A stretch of 64,000 nt of DNA, taken from positions 682,001 to 746,000 of the forward strand of contig CBDBIW010000015.1 in the NCBI GenBank assembly GCA_965206015.1, written 5' to 3'. Below, piece by piece: positions 54,484 through 62,934 of the stretch. Each line of letters opens with the position of its first letter. Within the stretch, counting starts at the first letter, position 1. Source of the stretch: JAJCYL01 sp965206015. Its GTDB lineage: Bacteria; Bacteroidota; Bacteroidia; Cytophagales; Cyclobacteriaceae. The position numbers and the translations under genes were made by a program. A model generated the notes under the pieces. The model saw nothing but the letters and a program-made list of their open reading frames with translations, was not told the origin of the DNA and did not search any database.

Positions 54484-55893
54484 ATGAAATCAAATATAAA
54501 ATATACGATTATGAAAAGTTATAAGATATATACCGTTGTCTTTTTGATAATCTTTACAGTTAGCGGTTGCGAGGATAAGCTCGAATTAGCTCCGGTTTCT
54601 GAGTTGAGTCAAGCCGCTTTTTATGAAAATGAGACAGACTTTGTTTTGGGCATCAATGCCGCTTATAATGGACTAAGAGGTCAGTTTGATGATATTGTTC
54701 TATACGGGGACATTCGTTCGGATAATTCGAGGGGTAACAGATCAGGGTCTGTCACCACGAGAAGCAATTTTGATGAATTTTCTTTAAACTCATCAAATTC
54801 ATCAATTGGAGGCCGGTGGACAAATAGTTATAGAACTCTGGCCGGAATAAACGCTATCCTTGACAAGATTGATGCAGCGGATATTGACTCAGACTCAAGA
54901 GATCAAATTAGGGGAGAGGCATTATTTATCAGAGGCGTTATCTATTTCAATTTGGGTAGAATTTACGGAAATGTACCTCTTGTGCTGACGGAAATAACCG
55001 CTGACGAAGCGGCCACTACTGGACAGAGTACGCAAGATCAGGTGCTTGGTCAGGCAGTAACGGACCTTACCGCCGCTGCTTCATTGCTGCCACCTGCATT
55101 CGATGGAGATGATGTCGGCAGGGCAACCAGTATTGCTTCTAATGCAATGATTTCCAAAGTACAGCTGACACGGGGAAATTTTTCAGAAGCCACGACAGCT
55201 TTAAGGGCAGTGGTAGCCGAGGAAGGTGTCAATGTGGACTTGTTGGATAACTATGCTGATGTTTTTGACATCCGCAATGAGTATAATGCCGAGATAATTT
55301 TTGCTGTGCGCTGGACTGATGACGGGGTCAATGGGAATGGATTTAATTTTCGCTATGCCAATGAAAACGAACCGGACAATCGGGCAACTTCAGATTTGTA
55401 CAATGAATATGAAACTAATGACATGAGAAGGGATTTTACTTTAAATACAACGGCTAATATAACAGATACCCTCGTTTTCAAATACGGGTTTGCCGAGTCT
55501 GGAATGGGAGAAAGCGATTGGCCGGTGGTTCGATATGCTGATATTCTATTGATGTTGGCCGAAGCACTGAATGAACAGGGCTTTGTTGCGGGCGGCGAAG
55601 CGTTTGATCTTGTGAACAGGGTAAGAACCAGGGCCGGTTTAGCAGCTATTACATCAGCATCAGTTGCGGATCAAGATGCTTTTAGGTTGGCGGTTGAACA
55701 TGAGCGAAGAGTAGAATTGGCATCCGAAGGACATCGCTGGTTCGATCTTGTACGAACTGGAAGATATGTTGATGTCATGAGTGCAAAAGGGTTTAATACT
55801 CAAGCACACCATAATTTATTTCCGATTCCACTGAGAGAGATTGAAAATATCAATAATGGTAGTATTCTGAGTCAAAATCCGGGTTACAATTAG
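54484..55893 (+). CDS. SusD/RagB-family substrate-binding lipoprotein
   Basis: 469 residues. Lipoprotein signal YTVVFLIIFTVSGC from the internal ATG at 54511, which is a good alternative start. The helical TPR-like core (RGEALFIRGVIYFNLGRIYG) and the C-terminal signature VEHERRVELASEGHRWFDLV are typical. It caps the SusC barrel on the cell surface. Begins 3 bp after the susC stop. Confidence 0.93.
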   Translation: MKSNIKYTIMKSYKIYTVVFLIIFTVSGCEDKLELAPVSELSQAAFYENETDFVLGINAAYNGLRGQFDDIVLYGDIRSDNSRGNRSGSVTTRSNFDEFSLNSSNSSIGGRWTNSYRTLAGINAILDKIDAADIDSDSRDQIRGEALFIRGVIYFNLGRIYGNVPLVLTEITADEAATTGQSTQDQVLGQAVTDLTAAASLLPPAFDGDDVGRATSIASNAMISKVQLTRGNFSEATTALRAVVAEEGVNVDLLDNYADVFDIRNEYNAEIIFAVRWTDDGVNGNGFNFRYANENEPDNRATSDLYNEYETNDMRRDFTLNTTANITDTLVFKYGFAESGMGESDWPVVRYADILLMLAEALNEQGFVAGGEAFDLVNRVRTRAGLAAITSASVADQDAFRLAVEHERRVELASEGHRWFDLVRTGRYVDVMSAKGFNTQAHHNLFPIPLREIENINNGSILSQNPGYN

Positions 55894-55941
55894 TGAAACG
55901 CAATTTTTATTCATAGATTTATTCATAGATGTTGATTTGGA

Positions 55942-55971
55942 GGGGGGAATTTTATTCTCCCTTCTTCTTTT
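55942..55971 (+). terminator. Terminator of the susCD operon
   Basis: gggggaat pairs with attctccc with one G-U, and a T-rich tract follows (cttcttctttt). Located 49 bp after the SusD stop. Confidence 0.55.
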
Positions 55972-56054
55972 GGTCATTGGTCGAGACTATTGAACTGGTA
56001 TTTGTCATTTTGAAAATGATCAAATAACTGATTCCTTAAACTTGATACGAATTT

Positions 56055-56434
56055 AAGACCGTTGCAAAAGTCACTGATTGAATTTTAAGAGGCGAGATTT
56101 GTAATTTTTGGATTTAGACGGTTATAGTACCTGTTTTTTGCCTGCCCCATTAGTTCTAATTGATTTGTTTGAGCCCCTTTTGATACTTCCAAAGTTTCGT
56201 TCTGCCAATTATTTTGTTAAACTTCTTCTCCCACGGGGTCAGTGGGTGATTCCTCCCCGCTTTTTTCATGATATGATTTTTCAACTTTCTGCTGGCCATA
56301 ATATCTGTGTTCTTTGCCCATTGATACCCTTTGTCTGCTGTTATGGCTATTCCTTCCGGTAGACATGCTGTATTATGATCCTTTACTTTAGTCAGGATCG
56401 CTTCATTGCGAGAAGCAAGGTCAAAGACCTGCAT
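56055..56434 (-). mobile_element. IS5-family remnant: transposase C-terminal part and end 16-mer
   Basis: The minus frame (56156-56434) reads ITADKGYQWAKNTDIMASRK, then KKAGRNHPLTPWEKKFNKII: the last catalytic region of IS5-type transposases (ADKGY...N..., then ..R.RPLT.W.KK.NK.I). The N-terminal part and the final strand are missing. The 16-mer at 56055-56070 equals that at 9415-9430. Confidence 0.65.
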
Positions 56435-56753
56435 GTTGCCTAACCGGGCATAGACTCTTGCTATAGATAAGCTTGACCTGATTTTCTACAAGAGCCTTTT
56501 CCCGGGGTTTTCCGGCTCTGGCAGGAACGCCTGTTGTTTGATAGTGACTGGCAAAATCCATGAATAATTTTTCTGCCGGTTGGTGATCCAAGACCATTGA
56601 AGGTTGGGAGGTTACATCTTGCTGATTGAGGTGAAAACAAAACTGTGAGTAGCTATAACCATCAGGATGGTGTTGTCTATACTCTTCCCCAAGCAATCGC
56701 TTGTTGACACCGGTGCGGCTAAGTTCTTTAAGATAATGACCTGCTTTGCTCAA
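56435..56753 (-). pseudogene. istA: IS21-family transposase (IstA) middle fragment
   Basis: The frame carries YLKELSRTGVNKRLLGEEYR, QHHPDGYSYSQFCFHLNQQ, PAEKLFMDFA, and GKPREKALVENQVKLIYSK, the order found in IstA (WxEYKxxHPDGYxYSQFC, KLxVDFAG, KPKxKxxVExxVxxV). Neither terminal part is present; it abuts the IS5 remnant directly. Part of the DDE domain between VDFA and KP is deleted. Confidence 0.7.
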
Positions 56754-56781
56754 GACTACCAGGAAAGTGGGAGTTGATTCT

Positions 56782-56880
56782 ATGAAATCCAGTACCGGTT
56801 CCTTGAAAAAGACCGTTGTGAAAATGAAGCAAGGTGTTTCAAAAGTGCAGGATAAAATGATTCAATCTTCCCAGAATTAA
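56782..56880 (+). CDS. Unassigned 32-residue ORF
   Basis: Gives MKSSTGSLKKTVVKMKQGVS and then KVQDKMIQSSQN. The residue use looks coding (amphipathic lysine-rich helix), perhaps the tail of a lost protein. It has no ribosome site of note and no family. It may be noise. Confidence 0.2.
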   Translation: MKSSTGSLKKTVVKMKQGVSKVQDKMIQSSQN

Positions 56881-56972
56881 TTTGAGATTAACTACTTTTA
56901 TCTCCCAAACGGGCCGACCGAAGAAAGATTCCTGCATTTGTTGTTTTAGTACTTGAAAATCAAATTATCTGT

Positions 56973-59801
56973 ATGCAAAATTTATTAAGAATAGTTCTAA
57001 CCCTGTTGTTTATTGGCATTACTGGTTTAAATGCCCAGGACTTCAACTTCAATGATCTCACACAAAAGATACCTGTAGATTCAAAAATACGCATAGGCCA
57101 ATTGGATAATGGTTTGACCTACTATATTAAGTACAATCAAAAACCTGAAAATAAGGTAGAGCTACGTTTAGCAGTAAATGCCGGATCCGTACTTGAGGAT
57201 GACGACCAACTTGGTTTGGCTCATTTCACAGAACATATGGCATTCAATGGTTCTGAACACTTTGAAAAGAATGAACTGCTCGATTATGTTCAGTCAGTTG
57301 GAGTAAAGTTTGGTGCCCATATCAATGCATACACATCTTTTGACGAAACTGTGTACATGCTTCCTATTGCATCTGACTCTGCAGAGATACTTGAAAATGC
57401 GTTTCTTATTCTCGAAGATTGGGCTACTGGCCTGAGTTTTGACAACGAAGAAATTGATAAAGAGCGTGGCGTTGTGGTTGAAGAATGGCGATTAGGTCAG
57501 GGAGCCGAAAGACGAATGCTTGATAAATGGCTACCTGTTCTTCTCAAAGATTCGAGATACGCCGACCGGCTCCCAATTGGTACAAGGGAAATACTTGAAA
57601 ACTTCGATTACGACGTTGTTAAAAGGTTCTATAATGACTGGTATCGGCCCAATCTGATGGCGGTGACCGTAGTTGGTGATGTCGATGTGGATGAGATGGA
57701 GGAAAAAATCAAAACCCACTTCGGTGATATTCAAAACCCTGAAACCCCTCGCGAAAAGCCCTTCTTCCCGGTTCCTGACCACAAAGAAACTGAGGTTGCT
57801 ATTATTAGTGACCCAGAAGCACCCTTCACCAATGTAATGGTCATCAACAAATTCGAACCCGAGTCATTTGTCACACTCAATGATTATCGCCGGTATATCA
57901 TGTACAACATTTACACTGGGATGTTGAATCAGCGACTTAGCGAATTGAGACAACAAGCTGACCCTCCGTTCATTTTTGCAAGTACCAGTCTTGGAGGTCT
58001 ATTTGTAAGAAATAAACATGCGTTTCAAACTTTCGCAGTAGTTAAAGAAACAGAGATTGAAAGAGGAATACGCGTAATCCAGGAAGAAAGTGAGCGTGTA
58101 GTTAGGCATGGATTTACAGCAGGGGAATATGAACGGTACAAAAAAGATATGGTTCGCAGTTATGAGATTGCCTATAATGAAAGAGACAAAACCGAGTCTG
58201 AAAATTTTGCAAACGAGTATGTTAGCAATTTCCTGGAACAAGAACCCATTCCCGGAATTGATTTCGAGTTCAGTTTTGTGAAGACGCATCTTAATGGAAT
58301 TTCTCTTGATGAGATCAATCAATTATCACAAAAGTGGTTGACTGACGAAAACAGAGTAGTGGTAATTACTGGTCCGGAAAAGGAGGGTGTAACCCTTCCT
58401 CAGAAAGAAAAAGCATTGGCTATCATTAATGAGGTTGAGAACTCTACGATTGCACCATATGAAGATGAAGAGGTCTCGTCTGAACTTATAAGTGCAAGTG
58501 AACTACCAAAGGCTGGTAAAATTGAAGAGACAAAATTCATTGAAAGCGTCGGAGTAACCCAACTCATGCTTTCCAATGGAATACGAGTTTTCATGAAGCC
58601 TACAGACTTTAAAAATGATGAAATAGTTATGACGTCCTATAGCCTTGGAGGTCATTCTCTGTCTTCGGATGATGAATTCATGTCCGCACAATATGTTACT
58701 TCAATAATTGCCCAGAGTGGTGTTGGAAAATTTTCACCAGTTTCTTTAGAAAAAGCACTCGCTGGCAAGTCAGTTCGCGTTGCTCCATTTATTGGTGAAT
58801 TGTCTGAAGGAATGAGCGGGAGTTCCACTCCCGAAAACCTTGAAACTATGTTTCAATTAATGCACCTCCATTTTACAGCACCAAGAAAAGATGAAGACGC
58901 ATTTGCTTCCGTAATCAGTCGCAATAAATCAATTCTCACCAATATTTTTGCTAATCCACAATACTATTTTCAAGATCAAATGGCTCGTTTTTTAAGTCAG
59001 GGCCATCCCAGAGGCGGTGGGATTCCGTCAGTTAGTGACATCGAAAAAATAGATCATGACCAAATCATGAACTTTTACAATGATCGCTTTAGTAACGCAG
59101 GTGATTTCACTTTCATATTCGTAGGTAGCCTCGATTTGGAGACGGTTACCAATCTTTCTAAAAAATACCTGGCCAACCTACCTACAAAGGGACGTGAAGA
59201 GACCTGGAAAGATGTTGGGATTAGACCGCCGTCAGGTAAAGTGGAAAAGATCATCAAAAGGGGGACTGATCCGAAGAGCCAGGTCATCATGAGATTTACA
59301 GGAGAAGCTGATTACGAAAAAGAGGAAGCATTTATTATTGCGAAATTAGGAGACCTCTTAGACATCAAATTGGTAGAAAATTTACGAGAAGAAAAAAGTG
59401 GGGTTTATGGTGTTGGTGCCAGCGGTAGCATGACCAGATGGCCTTATAGCCGTTATAATTTTCAGATTCAATTCCCGTGTGGACCTGAGAATGTGGAATC
59501 TTTAACCGAGGCGGCCCTTGAAGAAGTTGTTAAGCTTCAGGAAAATGGACCAGATGAGGACGATCTACAAAAAATACGAGAGCAATACCGAAGAGAGGTT
59601 GAAGAGGGTCAAAAAGAGAATGGTTGGTGGTCCAACGTACTTCGTTCGTATACCATGTACGATCTTGATTTTGATAAGATGTTGAATTATCAGGAAAGAA
59701 TGAGCAAAATTACTGCCGAAAACCTCCAAAATGTTGCCAAGAAATATATCAACCCGGAGGAGTACATTCGAGTAGTTTTATTTCCTGAAGACGGCGAATA
59801 A
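56973..59801 (+). CDS. M16-family zinc metallopeptidase (two-domain)
   Basis: 942 residues with signal peptide (NLLRIVLTLLFIGITGLNAQ). Inverted zinc site HFTEH at residues 84-88 (LGLAHFTEHMAFNGSEHF), with the downstream Glu region EEIDKERGVVVEEW. A second, inactive M16 repeat follows from ~540 (IESVGVTQLMLSNGIRVFMK) and ends ITAENLQNVAKKYINPEEYI. Such enzymes (PqqL-like) are periplasmic and degrade unfolded or imported peptides. Stands alone. Confidence 0.9.
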   Translation: MQNLLRIVLTLLFIGITGLNAQDFNFNDLTQKIPVDSKIRIGQLDNGLTYYIKYNQKPENKVELRLAVNAGSVLEDDDQLGLAHFTEHMAFNGSEHFEKNELLDYVQSVGVKFGAHINAYTSFDETVYMLPIASDSAEILENAFLILEDWATGLSFDNEEIDKERGVVVEEWRLGQGAERRMLDKWLPVLLKDSRYADRLPIGTREILENFDYDVVKRFYNDWYRPNLMAVTVVGDVDVDEMEEKIKTHFGDIQNPETPREKPFFPVPDHKETEVAIISDPEAPFTNVMVINKFEPESFVTLNDYRRYIMYNIYTGMLNQRLSELRQQADPPFIFASTSLGGLFVRNKHAFQTFAVVKETEIERGIRVIQEESERVVRHGFTAGEYERYKKDMVRSYEIAYNERDKTESENFANEYVSNFLEQEPIPGIDFEFSFVKTHLNGISLDEINQLSQKWLTDENRVVVITGPEKEGVTLPQKEKALAIINEVENSTIAPYEDEEVSSELISASELPKAGKIEETKFIESVGVTQLMLSNGIRVFMKPTDFKNDEIVMTSYSLGGHSLSSDDEFMSAQYVTSIIAQSGVGKFSPVSLEKALAGKSVRVAPFIGELSEGMSGSSTPENLETMFQLMHLHFTAPRKDEDAFASVISRNKSILTNIFANPQYYFQDQMARFLSQGHPRGGGIPSVSDIEKIDHDQIMNFYNDRFSNAGDFTFIFVGSLDLETVTNLSKKYLANLPTKGREETWKDVGIRPPSGKVEKIIKRGTDPKSQVIMRFTGEADYEKEEAFIIAKLGDLLDIKLVENLREEKSGVYGVGASGSMTRWPYSRYNFQIQFPCGPENVESLTEAALEEVVKLQENGPDEDDLQKIREQYRREVEEGQKENGWWSNVLRSYTMYDLDFDKMLNYQERMSKITAENLQNVAKKYINPEEYIRVVLFPEDGE

Positions 59802-60036
59802 GGGAACTATAGGAGTAATTCACCATGTTGTCATGGTTCATCTAGAGAATTTCGACAGCAAGTTTCCTTGGCTGTGTAGATTCTACCCGCTTTACAGTTT
59901 ATGGTAATGCAAATGATCAGGTAAAAGAGGCATTGGCAGCTTTCGGAGTTGTTTACATGCAGCCCTTTGGAGGTTTCATTAGATAGTTACTCGTTCTAAT
60001 AACAATCTGGAGTTCCTCGATTGTTTCTGATGGATT
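59802..60036. other. Intergenic with a short unassigned coding trace
   Basis: A plus-strand frame around 59860-59985 reads STRFTVYGNANDQVKEALAA and FGVVYMQPFGGFIR to a stop. It looks like the C-terminal end of a lost protein; no family known to me. Confidence 0.3.
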
Positions 60037-60333
60037 TCAGACAAACTTTGTCCTCCCCAAAAGGCATGAGTGTGTGTCAATAAATCCTGGTAAGACCAAC
60101 TTATTATCAAGATTTATCACCTCAGTTTCTTCACCTATACCTCTATAAGACTCCAATTCTGCATTTGTGCCATTGGCAACTATATTTCCATCTAAACTGG
60201 CGATTGCTTCAGCCCAGGGTTGGAACTGATTTACCGTGTGAATTTTGCCATTGTTAAGTACTAAATCCGCTTTTGGCCGTTCTTGGCAGGACATAAAAAT
60301 AGCGAGAACGACTGATAAATAGGCTTGTCTCAT
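60037..60333 (-). pseudogene. Amidohydrolase N-terminal stub (YtcJ-like)
   Basis: 98 residues. Lipoprotein-like signal (RQAYLSVVLAIFMSC), then ADLVLNNGKIHTVNQFQPWA and the first metal-site region LVLPGFIDTHS. It ends after that motif; the ~450 further residues of amidohydrolases of this type are missing, and the last few residues are read-through of unrelated DNA. Confidence 0.65.
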
Positions 60334-60448
60334 TATTACAATTTGGAACTAATGTAAGGAAACCATTTAAGCAGTTAAACGAGCCTTCTACCACGAATTG
60401 TCCTACTTCCCAAAATATAGACCAATGATCGGTATTTATTAATTGTTA

Positions 60449-60597
60449 TCATGCAGCGTATTTATATAGGTCGCTTGGTTTCTTTGGTGGGATACCCTGA
60501 TGCCTTCTGTTATTGTATTTCTTCTTGAAGCCCTGGACCCTCTTGATACAACTCCAATCCATTAGTTGCCGGATAAAGATAAATATTAATCGTTAGG
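60449..60597 (-). pseudogene. IS3-family transposase C-terminal end (left piece)
   Basis: Minus frames read INIYLYPATNGLELYQ and, after one frame change, KKYNNRRHQGIPPKKPSDLY, ending YKYAA: the R.HQGI C-terminal pattern of IS3-type transposases. It is the continuation of the piece at 61707-61801, split by the IS630 element. Confidence 0.65.
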
Positions 60598-61705
60598 TTA
60601 ATAAGTTCGTATGAATTTTCTAGGCAGCATACTGAGCGTTCCTATGATGAAAATATTTTTTCACTTGAGGTTTATCCTTTTTTCTTTTGCTCATAAAATT
60701 ATTGATGTTTTTTTTGAGTTGTTCTTTGTTTATAGCCCTTTTCTTTCCTATGATATTTGTTTTCAAATCTTGGTTTAGGTATTCTTGTGGGTTCAGTTCA
60801 GGAGAATAAGCAGGGATGAACAATACCTCAATCTTTTTTTTATTATCTTCCAGCCATTGGTTTAGCTTTTTAGCTTTATGGGCGGGATGATTGTCTGTGA
60901 TAAAGAACACTTTTTGTTTACTGTATTTTATCATTTGCTCTAAAAAGGTTTGAAACACTTCGCTATTAAATCCTGCATCCATCAACATGAATTGTAAATG
61001 ACCTCTATTGCTAATAGCAGAAATCATATTGACTGTAAAGCGTTTTCCTGTTGCCATAATCATCGGTGTTTTTCCTTTTGGTGCATAACTCCTCCCTGCT
61101 TGATGGGTGCTTCTACAGCCTGTTTCATCTCCAAAGTAAATAACAGCTTTCTCTCGGACAGCTCGCCTTTTTATAGATGGATACTCTTGCTCCAACCACT
61201 TTTGAACCTTTTCAGGTTTTTGTTCAAAAGCTTTTTTTATAGGCTTCTGAGGTGTATATCCCCATTTCTTTAAATAACGACCCACTTGCCAACGGGATAA
61301 TTCTACGCCATACTTTATAGCAATGAGTTGTTGTACTGCTTCTCGGGTCCATAAACCAAAAGGGAGCTTCAACTGATCTGGTAATTTGTCCTTGATTAAC
61401 TGACGCACTTGATAAGCTTGGTCTTTCTTTAACTTATTACCTCCTTGAACTCCTCGTTTTTTACTCCTTAAAGCTCTTTTTCCTCCTTGCTTATAAATAG
61501 CCCAAATCTTGTTCACCCCTGGCTCTGTTATTCCAAAAACAATACTGGCTTGCTTTTGTGTCCCTAACTTCTTTCGCAAATATTCTGCTACTCTAAACCG
61601 TGTCTCCTCTTGTGCTTGTTTGTTTTTGCGCTTCTTTACCTTTGTTTTCATACTGTAAAGATACAATAAATAAAAATAATAAGAACTAAATAATGCTCTT
61701 ATTAA
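60598..61705. mobile_element. IS630-family insertion sequence
   Basis: Outer ends share ttaataag (60598-60605) with its complement cttattaa (61698-61705). The transposase is intact. It interrupts the IS3 remnant. TA target duplication of IS630 is consistent with the outer bases. Confidence 0.75.
60620..61651 (-). CDS. IS630-family transposase
   Basis: From ATG 61651 (MKTKVKKRKNKQAQEETRFR), 343 residues. The N-terminal helix-turn-helix region (KKLGTQKQASIVFGITEPGV, then REAVQQLIAIKYGVELSRWQ) leads to the DDE domain: Asp in VIYFGDETGC, Asp in FFITDNHPAHKAKKL, and the final acidic residue in YSPELNPQEYLNQDL. Complete, so it may be active. The longer reading frame (to 61798) just crosses into the IS3 remnant. 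Confidence 0.9.
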   Translation of the reverse strand: MKTKVKKRKNKQAQEETRFRVAEYLRKKLGTQKQASIVFGITEPGVNKIWAIYKQGGKRALRSKKRGVQGGNKLKKDQAYQVRQLIKDKLPDQLKLPFGLWTREAVQQLIAIKYGVELSRWQVGRYLKKWGYTPQKPIKKAFEQKPEKVQKWLEQEYPSIKRRAVREKAVIYFGDETGCRSTHQAGRSYAPKGKTPMIMATGKRFTVNMISAISNRGHLQFMLMDAGFNSEVFQTFLEQMIKYSKQKVFFITDNHPAHKAKKLNQWLEDNKKKIEVLFIPAYSPELNPQEYLNQDLKTNIIGKKRAINKEQLKKNINNFMSKRKKDKPQVKKYFHHRNAQYAA

Positions 61706-61706
61706 T

Positions 61707-61801
61707 ATGTTGTCGTTTGATGGTCCCGGGGAGAACCTTTTAACTATTGCATTGTCAGTGGCCCTTCCTGCTCCATCCAAAGGTAGCAAATACATCACTT
61801 C
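61707..61801 (-). pseudogene. IS3-family transposase fragment (right piece)
   Basis: Reads GAGRATDNAIVKRFSPGTIK, the DGxGRxxDNAxxERFW stretch of IS3 transposases, with changes from the usual text. Cut at the IS630 right end; the continuation is at 60449-60597. Confidence 0.6.
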
Positions 61802-62080
61802 CTTCTACCGCATGTTGGCATCACTTAACGTACTGGTTGCCGGAAGGCTACCAATACTCAGATAAAGAAGCTTATTCTTTAAGAAAACTAATTGCTTGAA
61901 AGGAGTCATTGTCTTGTAATAACGGTCACTTTGATGTTCCCCTACGCTCTCAACAACCAGTTGCCTGGGAATACATGAAAGTAGCCGGCAAATAATGGAC
62001 TGTCCTGATAGATTTGTACTTTTAATCATGATGTTTTGTATGTGGTACTCAATCATCATCAACTTTAGCGGGGAAGTCAA
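61802..62080 (-). pseudogene. IS4-family (DUF4372) transposase, N-terminal remnant
   Basis: Reads SGQSIICRLLSCIPRQLVVE, YYKTMTPFKQLVFLKNKLLY and LPATSTLSDANM, the pattern of the DUF4372 N-terminal region of IS4-type transposases, with an internal deletion between QLVFL and KNKLLYL. It directly abuts the IS3 remnant and has no catalytic part. Confidence 0.6.
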
Positions 62081-62161
62081 ATACCTTGCTATTGTATTTT
62101 ATCAAGAATCACAACCCCTGTTAATATATTAGTCGGATGACAGTATTTTAAAATCAATAAT

Positions 62162-62934
62162 TTGGTTTTGAGAAGAGTGTTTATACCTAAGGCTGATTAT
62201 AGTTTTGGAGAAGACCACCCTGACTATGCCAATAAAACTACCATAATGGGTCAAAAGAACTTTGTATGGCTTTTTGTAATCGTTTGTTCGGTGTTTTTGG
62301 ATCCAAATGTGCCTTCATGGGTACCGGCCATAAACTATGATGGCCAAAAGTTTTCCTTCCTAAGAGAAATAATAATGCTGTCCTGTGCATTTTTCAGTTA
62401 CAAATTTGCCAGCATTGATGCTCTAAGGAGTAATGATTTCAATTTTGAACCAATTAGAGAAGTTGCCTTCATATTCGTTGGCATTTTTGGAACCATGATG
62501 CCAGCACTGGAACTTGTTGGAAACTTTGCTGAAAATCCCCCGAAGGACCTCAAATGATTACTCATAACACACTCTAATGGGGCACTGGGTGATTATCCGG
62601 GGTATTGGATAATGCTCCAGCCTATATAAATTTCCTCACAACTGCGATGGCTGCGAAGGGAGCAGAAATCACTAATACCTCAGATGTAATGAGCTTCAGT
62701 CAGGGTGGTTACGAAAATTCTATTATCTATCTGAAAGCCATCTCAGTCGCTGCGGTGTTTTTTGGGTCCATGACATACATAGGTAATGGTCCCAACTTTA
62801 TGGTGAAATCAATTGCCGGACAAGTGGGCATAATAATGCTTTCTTTCTTTGGATATCTCATCCGGTATTCAATACCGATACTTCTGTCCCTTTTTATAAT
62901 TGTCTGGATCCTCTTCTTCTATCTGACTGGTTAA
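62162..62934 (+). pseudogene. Na+/H+ antiporter or IT-superfamily carrier, C-terminal part, broken
   Basis: The first frame (62162-62557) has VWLFVIVCSVFLDPNVPSWV and REVAFIFVGIFGTMMPALEL; the second (62605-62934) has LDNAPAYINFL, AISVAAVFFGSMTYIGNGPN and FMVKSIAGQ. They are out of register and the link region carries a stop (WGTG-stop-LSGVLDNAP). The family is the CitMHS/NhaD-like sodium:proton antiporter group common in Bacteroidota. The N-terminal half is missing. Confidence 0.7.

Noticed and set aside
61805..62080. The 91-residue frame as a gene of its own
   Set aside because: Reads as an internally deleted IS4-type N terminus.
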